A DNA stretch of 6,320 bases, taken from positions 1 to 6,320 of the forward strand of contig SKJM01000849.1 in the NCBI GenBank assembly GCA_007122045.1, in the 5' to 3' direction. The notes under the pieces were generated by a model, which saw only the letters and a list, made by a program, of their open reading frames with translations, was not told the origin of the DNA and did not search any database. This document shows, one piece after another, positions 1 through 5,616 of the stretch; within the stretch, counting starts at the first letter, position 1; every line of letters starts with the position of its first letter. This stretch comes from Planctomycetales bacterium. Lineage in GTDB: Bacteria; Planctomycetota; Planctomycetia; Pirellulales; Thermoguttaceae. Position numbers and translations under genes: made by a program.

Positions 1-1687
1 CGGAACCGGGCTGGAGCAGCTTACCGACGGCACGTGGAACGACTTCGATCCCGTGCTCATGCCCAGCGGGCGGATCGTGTTCAACAGCGAGCGGCGGGGC
101 GGCTACCTGCGCTGCGGCCGGGTATGCCCCACCTACACGCTGTTCGACATGGCGCCCGACGGCAGCGATATCCGCTGCCTGAGCTTCCACGAAACGAACG
201 AGTGGCACCCGAGCGTCGCCCATGACGGAATGATCATGTTCACCCGCTGGGATTACGTGGACCGGCACGGTGTTGTGGCGCATCATCCTTGGGTGATGAC
301 GCCGGACGGTTGCGACCCGCGGGCGGTCCACGGCAACTTCTCCGTCCGTTCCGCCCGGGCCGACATGCAGTTGGACATCCGCGCCATCCCGGGCTCGCAC
401 CGGTACGTGGCCACGGCGGCGCCGCACCACGGGCAGGCGTTCGGCTCGCTGGTGGTGTTCGACCCGCGCATTCCCGACGACGACGCGATGGCCCCGGTCC
501 GCCGGTTGACGGCCGAAAGCCCGTTCCCGGAAAGCCAAGGCCCCACCGGCGCGCAGACGTTCGGCCAGGCCGCGCCGCTCAGCGAAGACTATTACCTCGT
601 GGTGTACGACGCGGCCATGGAAGTGCCCGGCATCGGCGGCCCACGGGGGCGGTACGGGCTGTATCTGCTCGATAGCTTCGGCAACCGGGAGCTGCTGCAC
701 CGCGACCCGGAAATCGCCGCCCAGAACCCGCTACCGCTGCGGCCGCGGCCCGTGCCGCCGGTCATCCCCGAGCAGTCGGTGCGTGTGCCCGAGCACGAAC
801 CGGCGAAAGCCACCGTGGGCGTCATCGACGTGTACCGGGGCCTGCTTCCGTGGCCCGAGGGGACCGAGATCGAGGAGTTGCGGGTGTACCAGATCCTGCC
901 GCTTTCGGTGGCCTCGGCCCGGGTTCCTCACAACACGGGCATCCAAATTCCGCAGGGCGCCGACTCGATCAACCTGGCCCGCAACGTGCTGGGCACGGTG
1001 CCGGTCGAGGCCGACGGCAGCGCCTACTTCACCGTGCCGGCGCGGCGCGAGTTGTACTTCCAGGCGCTCGACGCCGACGGGCTGGCGGTCACGTCGATGC
1101 GTTCGGCCACGCAGTTTCAGCCGGGCGAGCAGGCCATGTGCCACGGCTGCCACGAGCCGCGGCACGACACCCCCCCGCTGCCGGCCTCCATGCCGCTGGC
1201 GATGCGCCGCCCGCCCTCGCCCCTGAAGCCCGAGGCCGACGGCACCAACCCGTTCAGCTATCCCCGGCTGGTGCAGCCGGTGCTGGAGAAGCACTGCGTG
1301 GCGTGCCATCGCGACAACCCCGACGACGCCCCGCCGTTGGACAGCGGCCTGGCCGTGTACCCGGAAAAGCCGTCGTACATGAACCTGTCGACCACCTACT
1401 TCCGGTCGTACGTCAGCCTGGCGCCGAAGTACGGGTTCTACGATTACGGCGGGCGCGGGTGGAGCGACCCGAAGTGGTACCGCACCACGCCGGGCGAGTT
1501 TGGCGCCCGGGCGTCGAAGCTATACCAGCTACTTCGCGACGGGCACCACGACGTGAAGCTTTCGCCCGACGAGATGCGCCGCATAACGGTCTGGCTCGAC
1601 TCCATGTCGCTCTTCTACGGCGTATACGAGAAAGAGGGCGGCGAGGCCCAGTTGCGGGGGGAGATTGCCCGGCCGACGTTGGAGTAG
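1..1687 (+). CDS. Hydrazine-synthase-alpha-like dihaem c-type protein with beta-propeller repeats (5' end outside window)
   Basis: The reading frame is open from base 2, so the N-terminus and any signal peptide lie upstream; the GTG at 53 is just an internal codon. The first two-thirds carry TolB/WD40-like propeller repeats with paired motifs such as MAPDGSD (about 150-170) and MTPDGCD (about 296-316). The last third has two haem-c attachment motifs, CHGCH (1139-1153) and CVACH (1295-1309), and ends in a planctomycete-type cytochrome tail (RITVWLDSMSLFYGVY). This order matches proteins annotated as carrying the hydrazine synthase alpha middle domain. In anammox bacteria that subunit helps make hydrazine from nitric oxide and ammonium, but most planctomycete homologues belong to non-anammox species and have no known reaction. 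Haem-c attachment implies a periplasmic location. No hydrazine synthase beta/gamma gene is visible downstream. Family confidence is good; the function is unknown. Confidence 0.85.
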   Translation, partial: GTGLEQLTDGTWNDFDPVLMPSGRIVFNSERRGGYLRCGRVCPTYTLFDMAPDGSDIRCLSFHETNEWHPSVAHDGMIMFTRWDYVDRHGVVAHHPWVMTPDGCDPRAVHGNFSVRSARADMQLDIRAIPGSHRYVATAAPHHGQAFGSLVVFDPRIPDDDAMAPVRRLTAESPFPESQGPTGAQTFGQAAPLSEDYYLVVYDAAMEVPGIGGPRGRYGLYLLDSFGNRELLHRDPEIAAQNPLPLRPRPVPPVIPEQSVRVPEHEPAKATVGVIDVYRGLLPWPEGTEIEELRVYQILPLSVASARVPHNTGIQIPQGADSINLARNVLGTVPVEADGSAYFTVPARRELYFQALDADGLAVTSMRSATQFQPGEQAMCHGCHEPRHDTPPLPASMPLAMRRPPSPLKPEADGTNPFSYPRLVQPVLEKHCVACHRDNPDDAPPLDSGLAVYPEKPSYMNLSTTYFRSYVSLAPKYGFYDYGGRGWSDPKWYRTTPGEFGARASKLYQLLRDGHHDVKLSPDEMRRITVWLDSMSLFYGVYEKEGGEAQLRGEIARPTLE

Positions 1688-1713
1688 GGCGGAGACCAGG
1701 TCGCGTAAGCCAT

Positions 1714-1797
1714 TGGTGGGACTGCGCAAGCCACGTCTGGCTGGTTTGCGCGCCGTCCGCTTGAAGCAGGCCCCGGCGAGCGACCGAAGTCCCACCA
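1714..1797. repeat. Branched palindrome (REP/MITE-like), outer 10-bp inverted repeat
   Basis: Bases 1714-1723 (tggtgggact) are the exact reverse complement of 1788-1797. Between these arms lie two further hairpins. Arm one, 1724-1751, pairs gcgcaa with ttgcgc and then gcca with tggc around a 4-base loop. Arm two, 1752-1777, pairs gccg with cggc and, inside that, cc with gg and gct with agc. The whole can fold as a three-way junction or a cruciform. It begins 27 bases after the stop of the haem protein gene. It could serve as an mRNA 3' end structure, but it lacks a T tract and resembles a dispersed palindromic element. No flanking target duplication is obvious. Confidence 0.55.
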
Positions 1798-1843
1798 CGG
1801 TCTTGGCTTGCCTCTCACCACCCTACCTCGTCATGAATAATCC

Positions 1844-1882
1844 GGGCTGGGTGCCAACATGGGGTGAACCATTGGCCAGCCC
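1844..1882. repeat. Hairpin upstream of the deacetylase promoter
   Basis: Bases 1844-1849 (gggctg) pair with 1877-1882 (cagccc). After a 3-base bulge, 1853-1857 (gccaa) pairs with 1872-1876 (ttggc), and tgg/cca pairs can extend this inward. Directly after the hairpin comes a run of nine C (1884-1892) and five A (1893-1897). There is no T tract on the plus strand, so it is not a classical intrinsic terminator, although it may still mark a transcript end. Confidence 0.4.
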
Positions 1883-1912
1883 ACCCCCCCCCAAAAAGGA
1901 GGCATGGTCCCT

Positions 1913-1941
1913 TTGACACCAGACAGCGTATCGTGTAAAGT
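1913..1941 (+). promoter_or_regulatory. Candidate sigma70-type promoter for the deacetylase gene
   Basis: A consensus -35 hexamer TTGACA (1913-1918) is followed after 17 bases by TAAAGT (1936-1941), which matches TATAAT at four positions including TA at the start and T at the end. The expected transcription start, around 1947-1950, is at or next to the ATG at 1950. The mRNA would then be leaderless or nearly so, which fits the absence of a Shine-Dalgarno sequence. Confidence 0.5.
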
Positions 1942-1949
1942 TCAGAACG

Positions 1950-2897
1950 ATGACGCTGCTTTATACCGATCCCTGTTTTCTGAAGCACGAGACGGGCCAC
2001 CACCCGGAGCGGGCCGACCGTATCCGCCTGATCGAGCCGCAGCTTCGGGCGGAAGGGCTGTGGGACCGCTGTACCTACCGGGCGCCTGTGGCCGTTTCCC
2101 CCGAGCGGCTTGCCCGGGTGCACTCGCCCGACTACATCACCGAGATCTGGGGGGCGTGCAAGGCGGGCGGGGGGTACATCGAGGCCGATACGGTCCTCAG
2201 CCCCGGCTCTTACGACGTGGCCCTGATGGCCGCGGGCAGTTGCGCCGATGCCACCGAGCGCGTGCTCCGAGGCGAGGACCGCACGGCCATGTGCCTGGTC
2301 CGTCCGCCCGGCCACCATGCGCTGATGAACCGGGCGATGGGCTTCTGCCTGTTCAACAACATCGCGGTGGCCGCCGCCGTGGCCACCGCCGAGTTCGAAC
2401 TCGACCGGGTGCTGATTGTCGATTTCGACGTTCACCACGGCAACGGTACGCAGGCCACTTTCTGGGACGACCCGAAGGTGGCTTTTTTCTCGATCCACCG
2501 CTGGCCGTACTACCCCGGCAGCGGCAGCGAAGAGGAGACCGGCGGCGGGCGCGGCGCCGGCACCACGATGAACGTACCCGTAGGATACGGCACCCCCCGC
2601 CGCGACTACCTGAAGCTCTTTTCCGACCGGCTTGAGCAGTTCGCCAGCCGGATTCGGCCGCAACTGGTGCTCGTCAGCGCCGGGTTCGATTCGCACCGGG
2701 CCGACCCGGTGGGCGACCTGGGCCTGGAAACCGAAGACTTCGAGCCCATCGCCCGCACCATCCTCGATGTCGCCGCCACCCACGCGGGCGGCAAGGTGGT
2801 GACCGTGCTCGAGGGCGGCTACCACCCGGAGATCACCGCCGAGGCAACAGCGCTGTATGTCCGTTGCCTGCTCGAGGGCGCGAAAGCGGCCTCGTAG
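1950..2897 (+). CDS. Histone deacetylase family protein (class II/AcuC-AphA type)
   Basis: This 315-residue, single-domain, cytoplasmic protein has the full set of Zn-dependent arginase/deacetylase-fold motifs. They are ETGHHPER (14-21); RPPGHHA (118-124) with the catalytic His pair H122/H123; DFDVHHGNGT (158-167) with Zn ligands D160 and H162; AGFDSH (244-249) with Zn ligand D247; and LEGGY (287-291) with the transition-state Tyr Y291. The enzyme should therefore be active and remove acyl groups from lysines or small amines. Bacterial members act on acetyl-CoA synthetase, acetylpolyamines or unknown substrates, and the sequence does not decide which. ATG 1950 is the only possible start, since the frame has a TGA at 1914-1916 and no other start codon after it. 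No ribosome binding site precedes it. It appears monocistronic, and the next gene is convergent. Confidence 0.93.
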   Translation: MTLLYTDPCFLKHETGHHPERADRIRLIEPQLRAEGLWDRCTYRAPVAVSPERLARVHSPDYITEIWGACKAGGGYIEADTVLSPGSYDVALMAAGSCADATERVLRGEDRTAMCLVRPPGHHALMNRAMGFCLFNNIAVAAAVATAEFELDRVLIVDFDVHHGNGTQATFWDDPKVAFFSIHRWPYYPGSGSEEETGGGRGAGTTMNVPVGYGTPRRDYLKLFSDRLEQFASRIRPQLVLVSAGFDSHRADPVGDLGLETEDFEPIARTILDVAATHAGGKVVTVLEGGYHPEITAEATALYVRCLLEGAKAAS

Positions 2898-2949
2898 GTC
2901 CGGCAACCGGGGTCGCCACTGCCACGCCGCGGAAGCGGGCGCCGCCCCT

Positions 2950-3007
2950 GTTGGAGTCCCGGCTTTAGCCGGTCGAAAAAGAAACTGCCTGAAGGCGGCG
3001 CTCCAAC
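2950..3007. repeat. Long imperfect REP-like hairpin between convergent genes
   Basis: Arms gttggag (2950-2956) and ctccaac (3001-3007) are perfect complements. The pairing continues imperfectly inward, and about 18-19 of the first 25 base positions are complementary. The left arm holds its own small palindrome, ccggctttagccgg (2959-2972), and the right arm holds gcctgaaggc. The loop is A-rich on the plus strand, so the minus-strand transcript reads a T-rich stretch. The element lies 52 bases after the deacetylase stop and 74 bases after the end of the minus-strand gene, so it may act as a shared 3' structure. From memory, similar 'ttggagtcccggctttagcc' units are common between planctomycete genes; this was not checked. 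Confidence 0.6.
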
Positions 3008-3081
3008 GCGCTCGAGTCGGTTCCTGCCCCCACGGCAATCGGGTCCACGCGGTTCTTTCCCTTTGTGCAGATTTTTCGGAA

Positions 3082-3480
3082 TCATCGCTCTGGTTGAAAA
3101 TGCAACACGGCGATCTTGATCCATCGCTCCCCAGTAGGCGTCACGACGGTCACAAGCTCGCCCACGCAGTGCCCAAAAATGGCTTGCCCGAGAGGGGCGA
3201 GGACCGAAATTCGTTTGCGGATCACATCCGCCTCCTCGGGATAGACAAGCGTGTACGTCTCCGACTCTTCGGATTCGAGGTCGATAATTTCCACCGTCGA
3301 GTGCATCGTCACGACATCGGGTGGAATATCCACTTCTGCAACTGCGAGCGCATGGTCCATTTCCATCTCGAATCGCCGGACCTGATCTCGTGGATCGAAC
3401 GCTACGGCGTACGCTCTTTCGAGCATTGTACCGAGTCGTTGTCGGTCGGTATGGGTCACCAGAGTCTCCAGCTTGCTCAT
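3082..3480 (-). CDS. Rnk-type nucleoside diphosphate kinase regulator (GreA/GreB C-terminal fold)
   Basis: This 132-residue cytoplasmic protein is about the length of E. coli Rnk (136). Residues 1-50 form a short helical N-terminal part. Residues 52-131 are a GreA/GreB C-terminal (FKBP-like) domain with the Rnk hallmarks PDVVTMHS (54-61), TLVYP (77-81), SVLAPLGQAIFG (92-103) and the ending VLHFQPE. It lacks a long Gre coiled coil with acidic tip residues, so transcript-cleavage stimulation is unlikely. Rnk proteins bind RNA polymerase and compete with Gre factors, and E. coli Rnk affects nucleoside diphosphate kinase levels. The start is supported by GAGGAG at 3490-3495 (minus strand), 9 bases before the ATG. 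The gene stands alone, convergent with the deacetylase and divergent from the BON gene. The name rnk is plausible by family, but orthology is not shown. Confidence 0.87.
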   Translation of the reverse strand: MSKLETLVTHTDRQRLGTMLERAYAVAFDPRDQVRRFEMEMDHALAVAEVDIPPDVVTMHSTVEIIDLESEESETYTLVYPEEADVIRKRISVLAPLGQAIFGHCVGELVTVVTPTGERWIKIAVLHFQPER

Positions 3481-3712
3481 GGCACCATTCTCCTCATGGG
3501 TTGAAGAAAGGGATATTGGCTCGGAGATGACGTGGGAACTCTCACGATACTTCTTTCAACGAGAGGGTCGAAACCGGCTGCTGCTACGGAGCATTCGTCA
3601 ACCGTTCACCTTGGAAACCGGAGATGACCGTGTTCCGACGAAACTCCGACATAGCTTCCGATGACAAGCGTGGCCCACGACCCTTGCCGCCCCGGGTTGT
3701 GTGGCAATCCTC

Positions 3713-3740
3713 ATTATAGCGTCGACAAGAGCACGAACAA
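3713..3740 (-). promoter_or_regulatory. Candidate promoter for the Rnk-type gene
   Basis: On the minus strand there is a perfect TATAAT (3713-3718), preceded after a 16-base spacer by the weak -35 candidate TTGTTC (3735-3740). The expected transcription start near 3706 gives a 5' leader of about 225 bases, unusually long for such a small gene. A closer, weaker promoter cannot be excluded. Confidence 0.35.
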
Positions 3741-3747
3741 TCCCACG

Positions 3748-3777
3748 TTGGAGCTAGGATACGTTAGCCCCTATGGT
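3748..3777 (+). promoter_or_regulatory. Weak candidate promoter for the BON/TPR/FGE cluster
   Basis: TTGGAG (3748-3753) and TATGGT (3772-3777), 18 bases apart, give 3/6 and 4/6 matches to consensus. It is placed between the two divergent genes. If used, the leader of the BON mRNA would contain both hairpins at 3780-3798 and 3849-3869. The support is only by position and partial match. Confidence 0.2.
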
Positions 3778-3779
3778 AC

Positions 3780-3798
3780 ATGCTGCGCTTCGTAGCAT
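3780..3798 (+). repeat. Compact hairpin in the BON leader region
   Basis: Bases atgctgcg (3780-3787) pair with cgtagcat (3791-3798) around the 3-base loop ctt. Seven pairs are Watson-Crick and one is G-T (G-U in RNA). There is no downstream T tract, so it is not a terminator. Confidence 0.4.
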
Positions 3799-3848
3799 CG
3801 AAGCTGGGGTTCGGACGACACAAATGTAGCTCTTTCGGTGGATCACCT

Positions 3849-3869
3849 TGCCTTTGGAAACGAAAGGCA
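3849..3869 (+). repeat. Second hairpin in the BON leader region
   Basis: A perfect 7-base stem pairs tgccttt (3849-3855) with aaaggca (3863-3869) around a 7-base loop. It ends 26 bases before the ribosome binding site of the BON gene. It could influence leader stability or be chance. Confidence 0.4.
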
Positions 3870-3895
3870 TAGAATGAGTTGGAAAACGCACATAC

Positions 3896-3903
3896 AAGGA
3901 GGG
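3896..3903 (+). promoter_or_regulatory. Ribosome binding site fixing the BON gene start
   Basis: AAGGAGGG lies 6 bases before ATG 3910 (3 before the in-frame GTG 3907). This strong Shine-Dalgarno sequence selects the short 81-residue protein over a longer reading from GTG 3838, which has no such site. Confidence 0.75.
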
Positions 3904-3909
3904 AATGTG

Positions 3910-4155
3910 ATGGTCGAGTCACATCGAGCGGCTTATTGCAGGCCCAAACGCCCCGCCATAGCCGAGGCAGCCCGCGAGCGCCTGCGGCGCAGTTGTTACC
4001 GGCAACTTCGGCAGGTTACGTGCCACTTTCACGAAGGCGTGCTCATCCTTCATGGTCAGCTACCGTCCTACTATCTTAAGCAACACGCGCAGGAGGCGGT
4101 GATGGAGTTGGAGGGTGTGGAAGAGATAATTAACCACATTGAAGTGGAGTGGTAG
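3910..4155 (+). CDS. Small BON-domain protein
   Basis: The protein has 81 residues and no signal peptide or membrane segment, so it is probably cytoplasmic, unlike the periplasmic OsmY-type BON proteins. Residues 1-35 are basic and helical. Residues 22-80 form a single BON domain: strand CHF (38-40), the turn and strand EGVLILHG (42-49), a helix (54-67) and the closing GVEEIINHIEVEW (69-81) with the typical G-V and I-x-V pattern. BON domains bind lipid, polysaccharide or other proteins; the ligand here is unknown. The start was chosen for the strong AAGGAGGG 6 bases upstream. It is the first gene of a likely operon, with the TPR gene starting 54 bases after its stop. Confidence 0.8.
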   Translation: MVESHRAAYCRPKRPAIAEAARERLRRSCYRQLRQVTCHFHEGVLILHGQLPSYYLKQHAQEAVMELEGVEEIINHIEVEW

Positions 4156-4209
4156 CGGAACGGGTTTCTGAGTGGCCCACGTTCGGCAAGGCATGCAGGA
4201 GTTTGTCTG

Positions 4210-5532
4210 ATGGCGGAAATGGAAGCGTTCGATGTGAAGCAGGTAGTCCTGCTTGACGGCTCGTTCGGTCCCCGCGAGGTTGCCGGGTTGCAGAAGGCGA
4301 TTGCCCACGACCAGGTTAGTTTCCGAGCCCTGCGCAACGCGGTTGCTGAGCTTCAGAAGCGCGAGAGGCCAAGTCCTGCATGTTTGGTGCGCCTGGGAGT
4401 TTGCCTGTATTTGCTCGGGCGATACTACGGGGCGATTGAGGCCCTGCAGAGGGGCGATGGCGGGGCGCTGGCCCACTTCCACTTGGCCAAGGCCTACGCG
4501 GCCCGGCACTGCTTCGCTGAATCGATTAAGAGTTGGAAAGCCGCCAGGAAGGCCGGTTACAACGCCGACGCCTGCGGCCTGGGCAAGGCAGAGACGTTGC
4601 GCTGCACCGGAGACCCGCGCGCCGCAATGAAAGTGCTCGATTCGCTTTCCGGAGCCGTCGAGCAAACAGCCGAGTACCTCTCCCAACGGGCGGCCACTAT
4701 TGCCGTCCTGGGGGGAAATTCGGGCGAGGTTATCGCCCTTTACGAACGGGCGCTCGCGGCCGACCCCGACCATCCCGCCGCGCTGTTCGGCCTTGCCGTC
4801 GAAAACGACCGCCATGGCAACGATACCGCCGCGATGGAGCTTTACAAGAAGGCCGCCAAACGGTTCCCGGCCCACGTCGGGTCCCTGCTGAACCTCGGCA
4901 TTTTATACGAAGACCACGAACAGTACGATCAGGCGGCTCAGTGCTTCCAGCGCATACTGGACGTTTTCCCCGACCATCCGCGGGCAAGGCTGTTTCTGAA
5001 GGACACGCTGGCCTCCATCGATCAATACTACGACGAACAGGCGCAAAAGGAACGCGACCGGATGAGTCACGTGCTCCGTATCCCCGTGACCGATTTCGAG
5101 TTGTCGGTCCGTAGCCGGAACTGCCTCCAGAAGTTGGGCGTGACAACGCTCGGCGACCTGTGCCGGCGCACCGAGGCCGAATTGCTGGCCAGCAAGAACT
5201 TCGGCGACACAAGCCTGGTGGAAATCAGAGACATGCTCTATGCCCGGGGGCTGCATCTCGGGCAGTTCGCGCCCGAGCGGCATGCCCCCGACGTGCTCGG
5301 ACCCGAACCACCTAGCCCGGAGGAACAGGCGGTACTGAACAAGCCCATCGACGACTTGGACCTTTCGGTAAGGGGCCGCAAGTGCATGATCAAACTCGGC
5401 ATCAGCACACTGGCTGAGTTGGTTCGCCGGACAGGCGACGACCTGCTGGGATGCAAGAACTTCGGTGTAACCAGCTTAAACGAGGTGCGCGACAAGCTTA
5501 GGGGCTTGGGGCTCAAGCTTCGCGACGAATAG
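4210..5532 (+). CDS. TPR protein with two C-terminal RNA polymerase alpha-CTD-like domains
   Basis: This is a 440-residue soluble protein. Residues 56-118 and 154-255 contain TPR-like helical pairs, clearest at 188-255 (for example AALFGLAVENDRHG and SLLNLGILYEDHEQYDQA). A charged helical linker (266-290) leads to two copies of the RNA polymerase alpha C-terminal domain at about 291-352 and 379-438. Copy one keeps counterparts of E. coli alpha R265 (R301), N268 (N304), G296 (G332), S299 (S335) and E302 (E338). Copy two keeps R388, G419, S422 and E425 but has K391 at the N268 position. Both have Thr where E. coli has K298. No alpha N-terminal (assembly) domain is present, so it is not a polymerase subunit. 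DNA binding or contact with transcription factors is inferred. ATG 4210 has AGGAG (4197-4201) 8 bases upstream. Proteins of this architecture occur in planctomycetes, and none is known to me to be characterised. Confidence 0.9.
   Translation: MAEMEAFDVKQVVLLDGSFGPREVAGLQKAIAHDQVSFRALRNAVAELQKRERPSPACLVRLGVCLYLLGRYYGAIEALQRGDGGALAHFHLAKAYAARHCFAESIKSWKAARKAGYNADACGLGKAETLRCTGDPRAAMKVLDSLSGAVEQTAEYLSQRAATIAVLGGNSGEVIALYERALAADPDHPAALFGLAVENDRHGNDTAAMELYKKAAKRFPAHVGSLLNLGILYEDHEQYDQAAQCFQRILDVFPDHPRARLFLKDTLASIDQYYDEQAQKERDRMSHVLRIPVTDFELSVRSRNCLQKLGVTTLGDLCRRTEAELLASKNFGDTSLVEIRDMLYARGLHLGQFAPERHAPDVLGPEPPSPEEQAVLNKPIDDLDLSVRGRKCMIKLGISTLAELVRRTGDDLLGCKNFGVTSLNEVRDKLRGLGLKLRDE
5080..5523 (+). 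repeat. Tandem alpha-CTD-coding duplication inside the TPR gene
   Basis: The segments 5080-5265 and 5344-5523 encode the two alpha-CTD-like domains. Residues 293-350 and 380-437 align without gaps, and 32 of 58 residues are identical by my count. The 78-base spacer encodes a Pro/Glu-rich linker (PEPPSPEEQ). This points to an old internal duplication followed by divergence. Confidence 0.8.
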
Positions 5533-5616
5533 ACCCGAGGCAGCGCCCCGCGAACGACGAGCCGGACTTCGCTGAGGCCTGCCGTTTGCTGGTATTTCTC
5601 ACATCGAGGCGTAAGA

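Larger units (their letters stand above)
3481..3909. other. Divergent intergenic region, no credible gene
   Basis: This stretch of 429 bases separates the minus-strand Rnk-type gene from the plus-strand BON gene. It holds no convincing coding sequence: short open frames here lack family resemblance and good start context. Visible items are candidate promoters for both directions near 3713-3777, two compact hairpins at 3780-3798 and 3849-3869, and a near-perfect inverted repeat gttgaagaaag/cttctttcaac (3500-3510 and 3550-3560; 9 of 11 positions complementary). Its GC content looks lower than that of the long genes. Confidence 0.6.

Noticed and set aside
1897..1906. AGGAGG followed by ATG, suggesting a start at 1904
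   Set aside because: Spacing between the site and the ATG is only 1 base, and the frame (to 2635) overlaps the deacetylase out of frame with a Pro/Arg/Gly-rich translation. It probably lies upstream of the transcription start.
1815..3038. 407-codon open frame on the minus strand across the deacetylase gene
   Set aside because: It is the antisense shadow of a GC-rich gene whose plus-strand frame has every catalytic motif. Its translation is low-complexity and resembles no family.
2857..3504. 215-codon plus-strand frame over the Rnk-type gene
   Set aside because: It runs through the REP-like hairpin and opposite a gene with clear Rnk motifs, and its translation matches nothing I recognise.
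3838..3909. Longer BON protein from GTG 3838
   Set aside because: It has no ribosome binding site, it would read through the hairpin at 3849-3869, and the strong AAGGAGGG sits before ATG 3910. The extra residues are not part of the BON domain.
4060..4875. 271-codon minus-strand frame opposite the BON and TPR genes
   Set aside because: It is antisense to two genes with recognised domains, no family is recognised in its translation, and it spans their intergenic gap.
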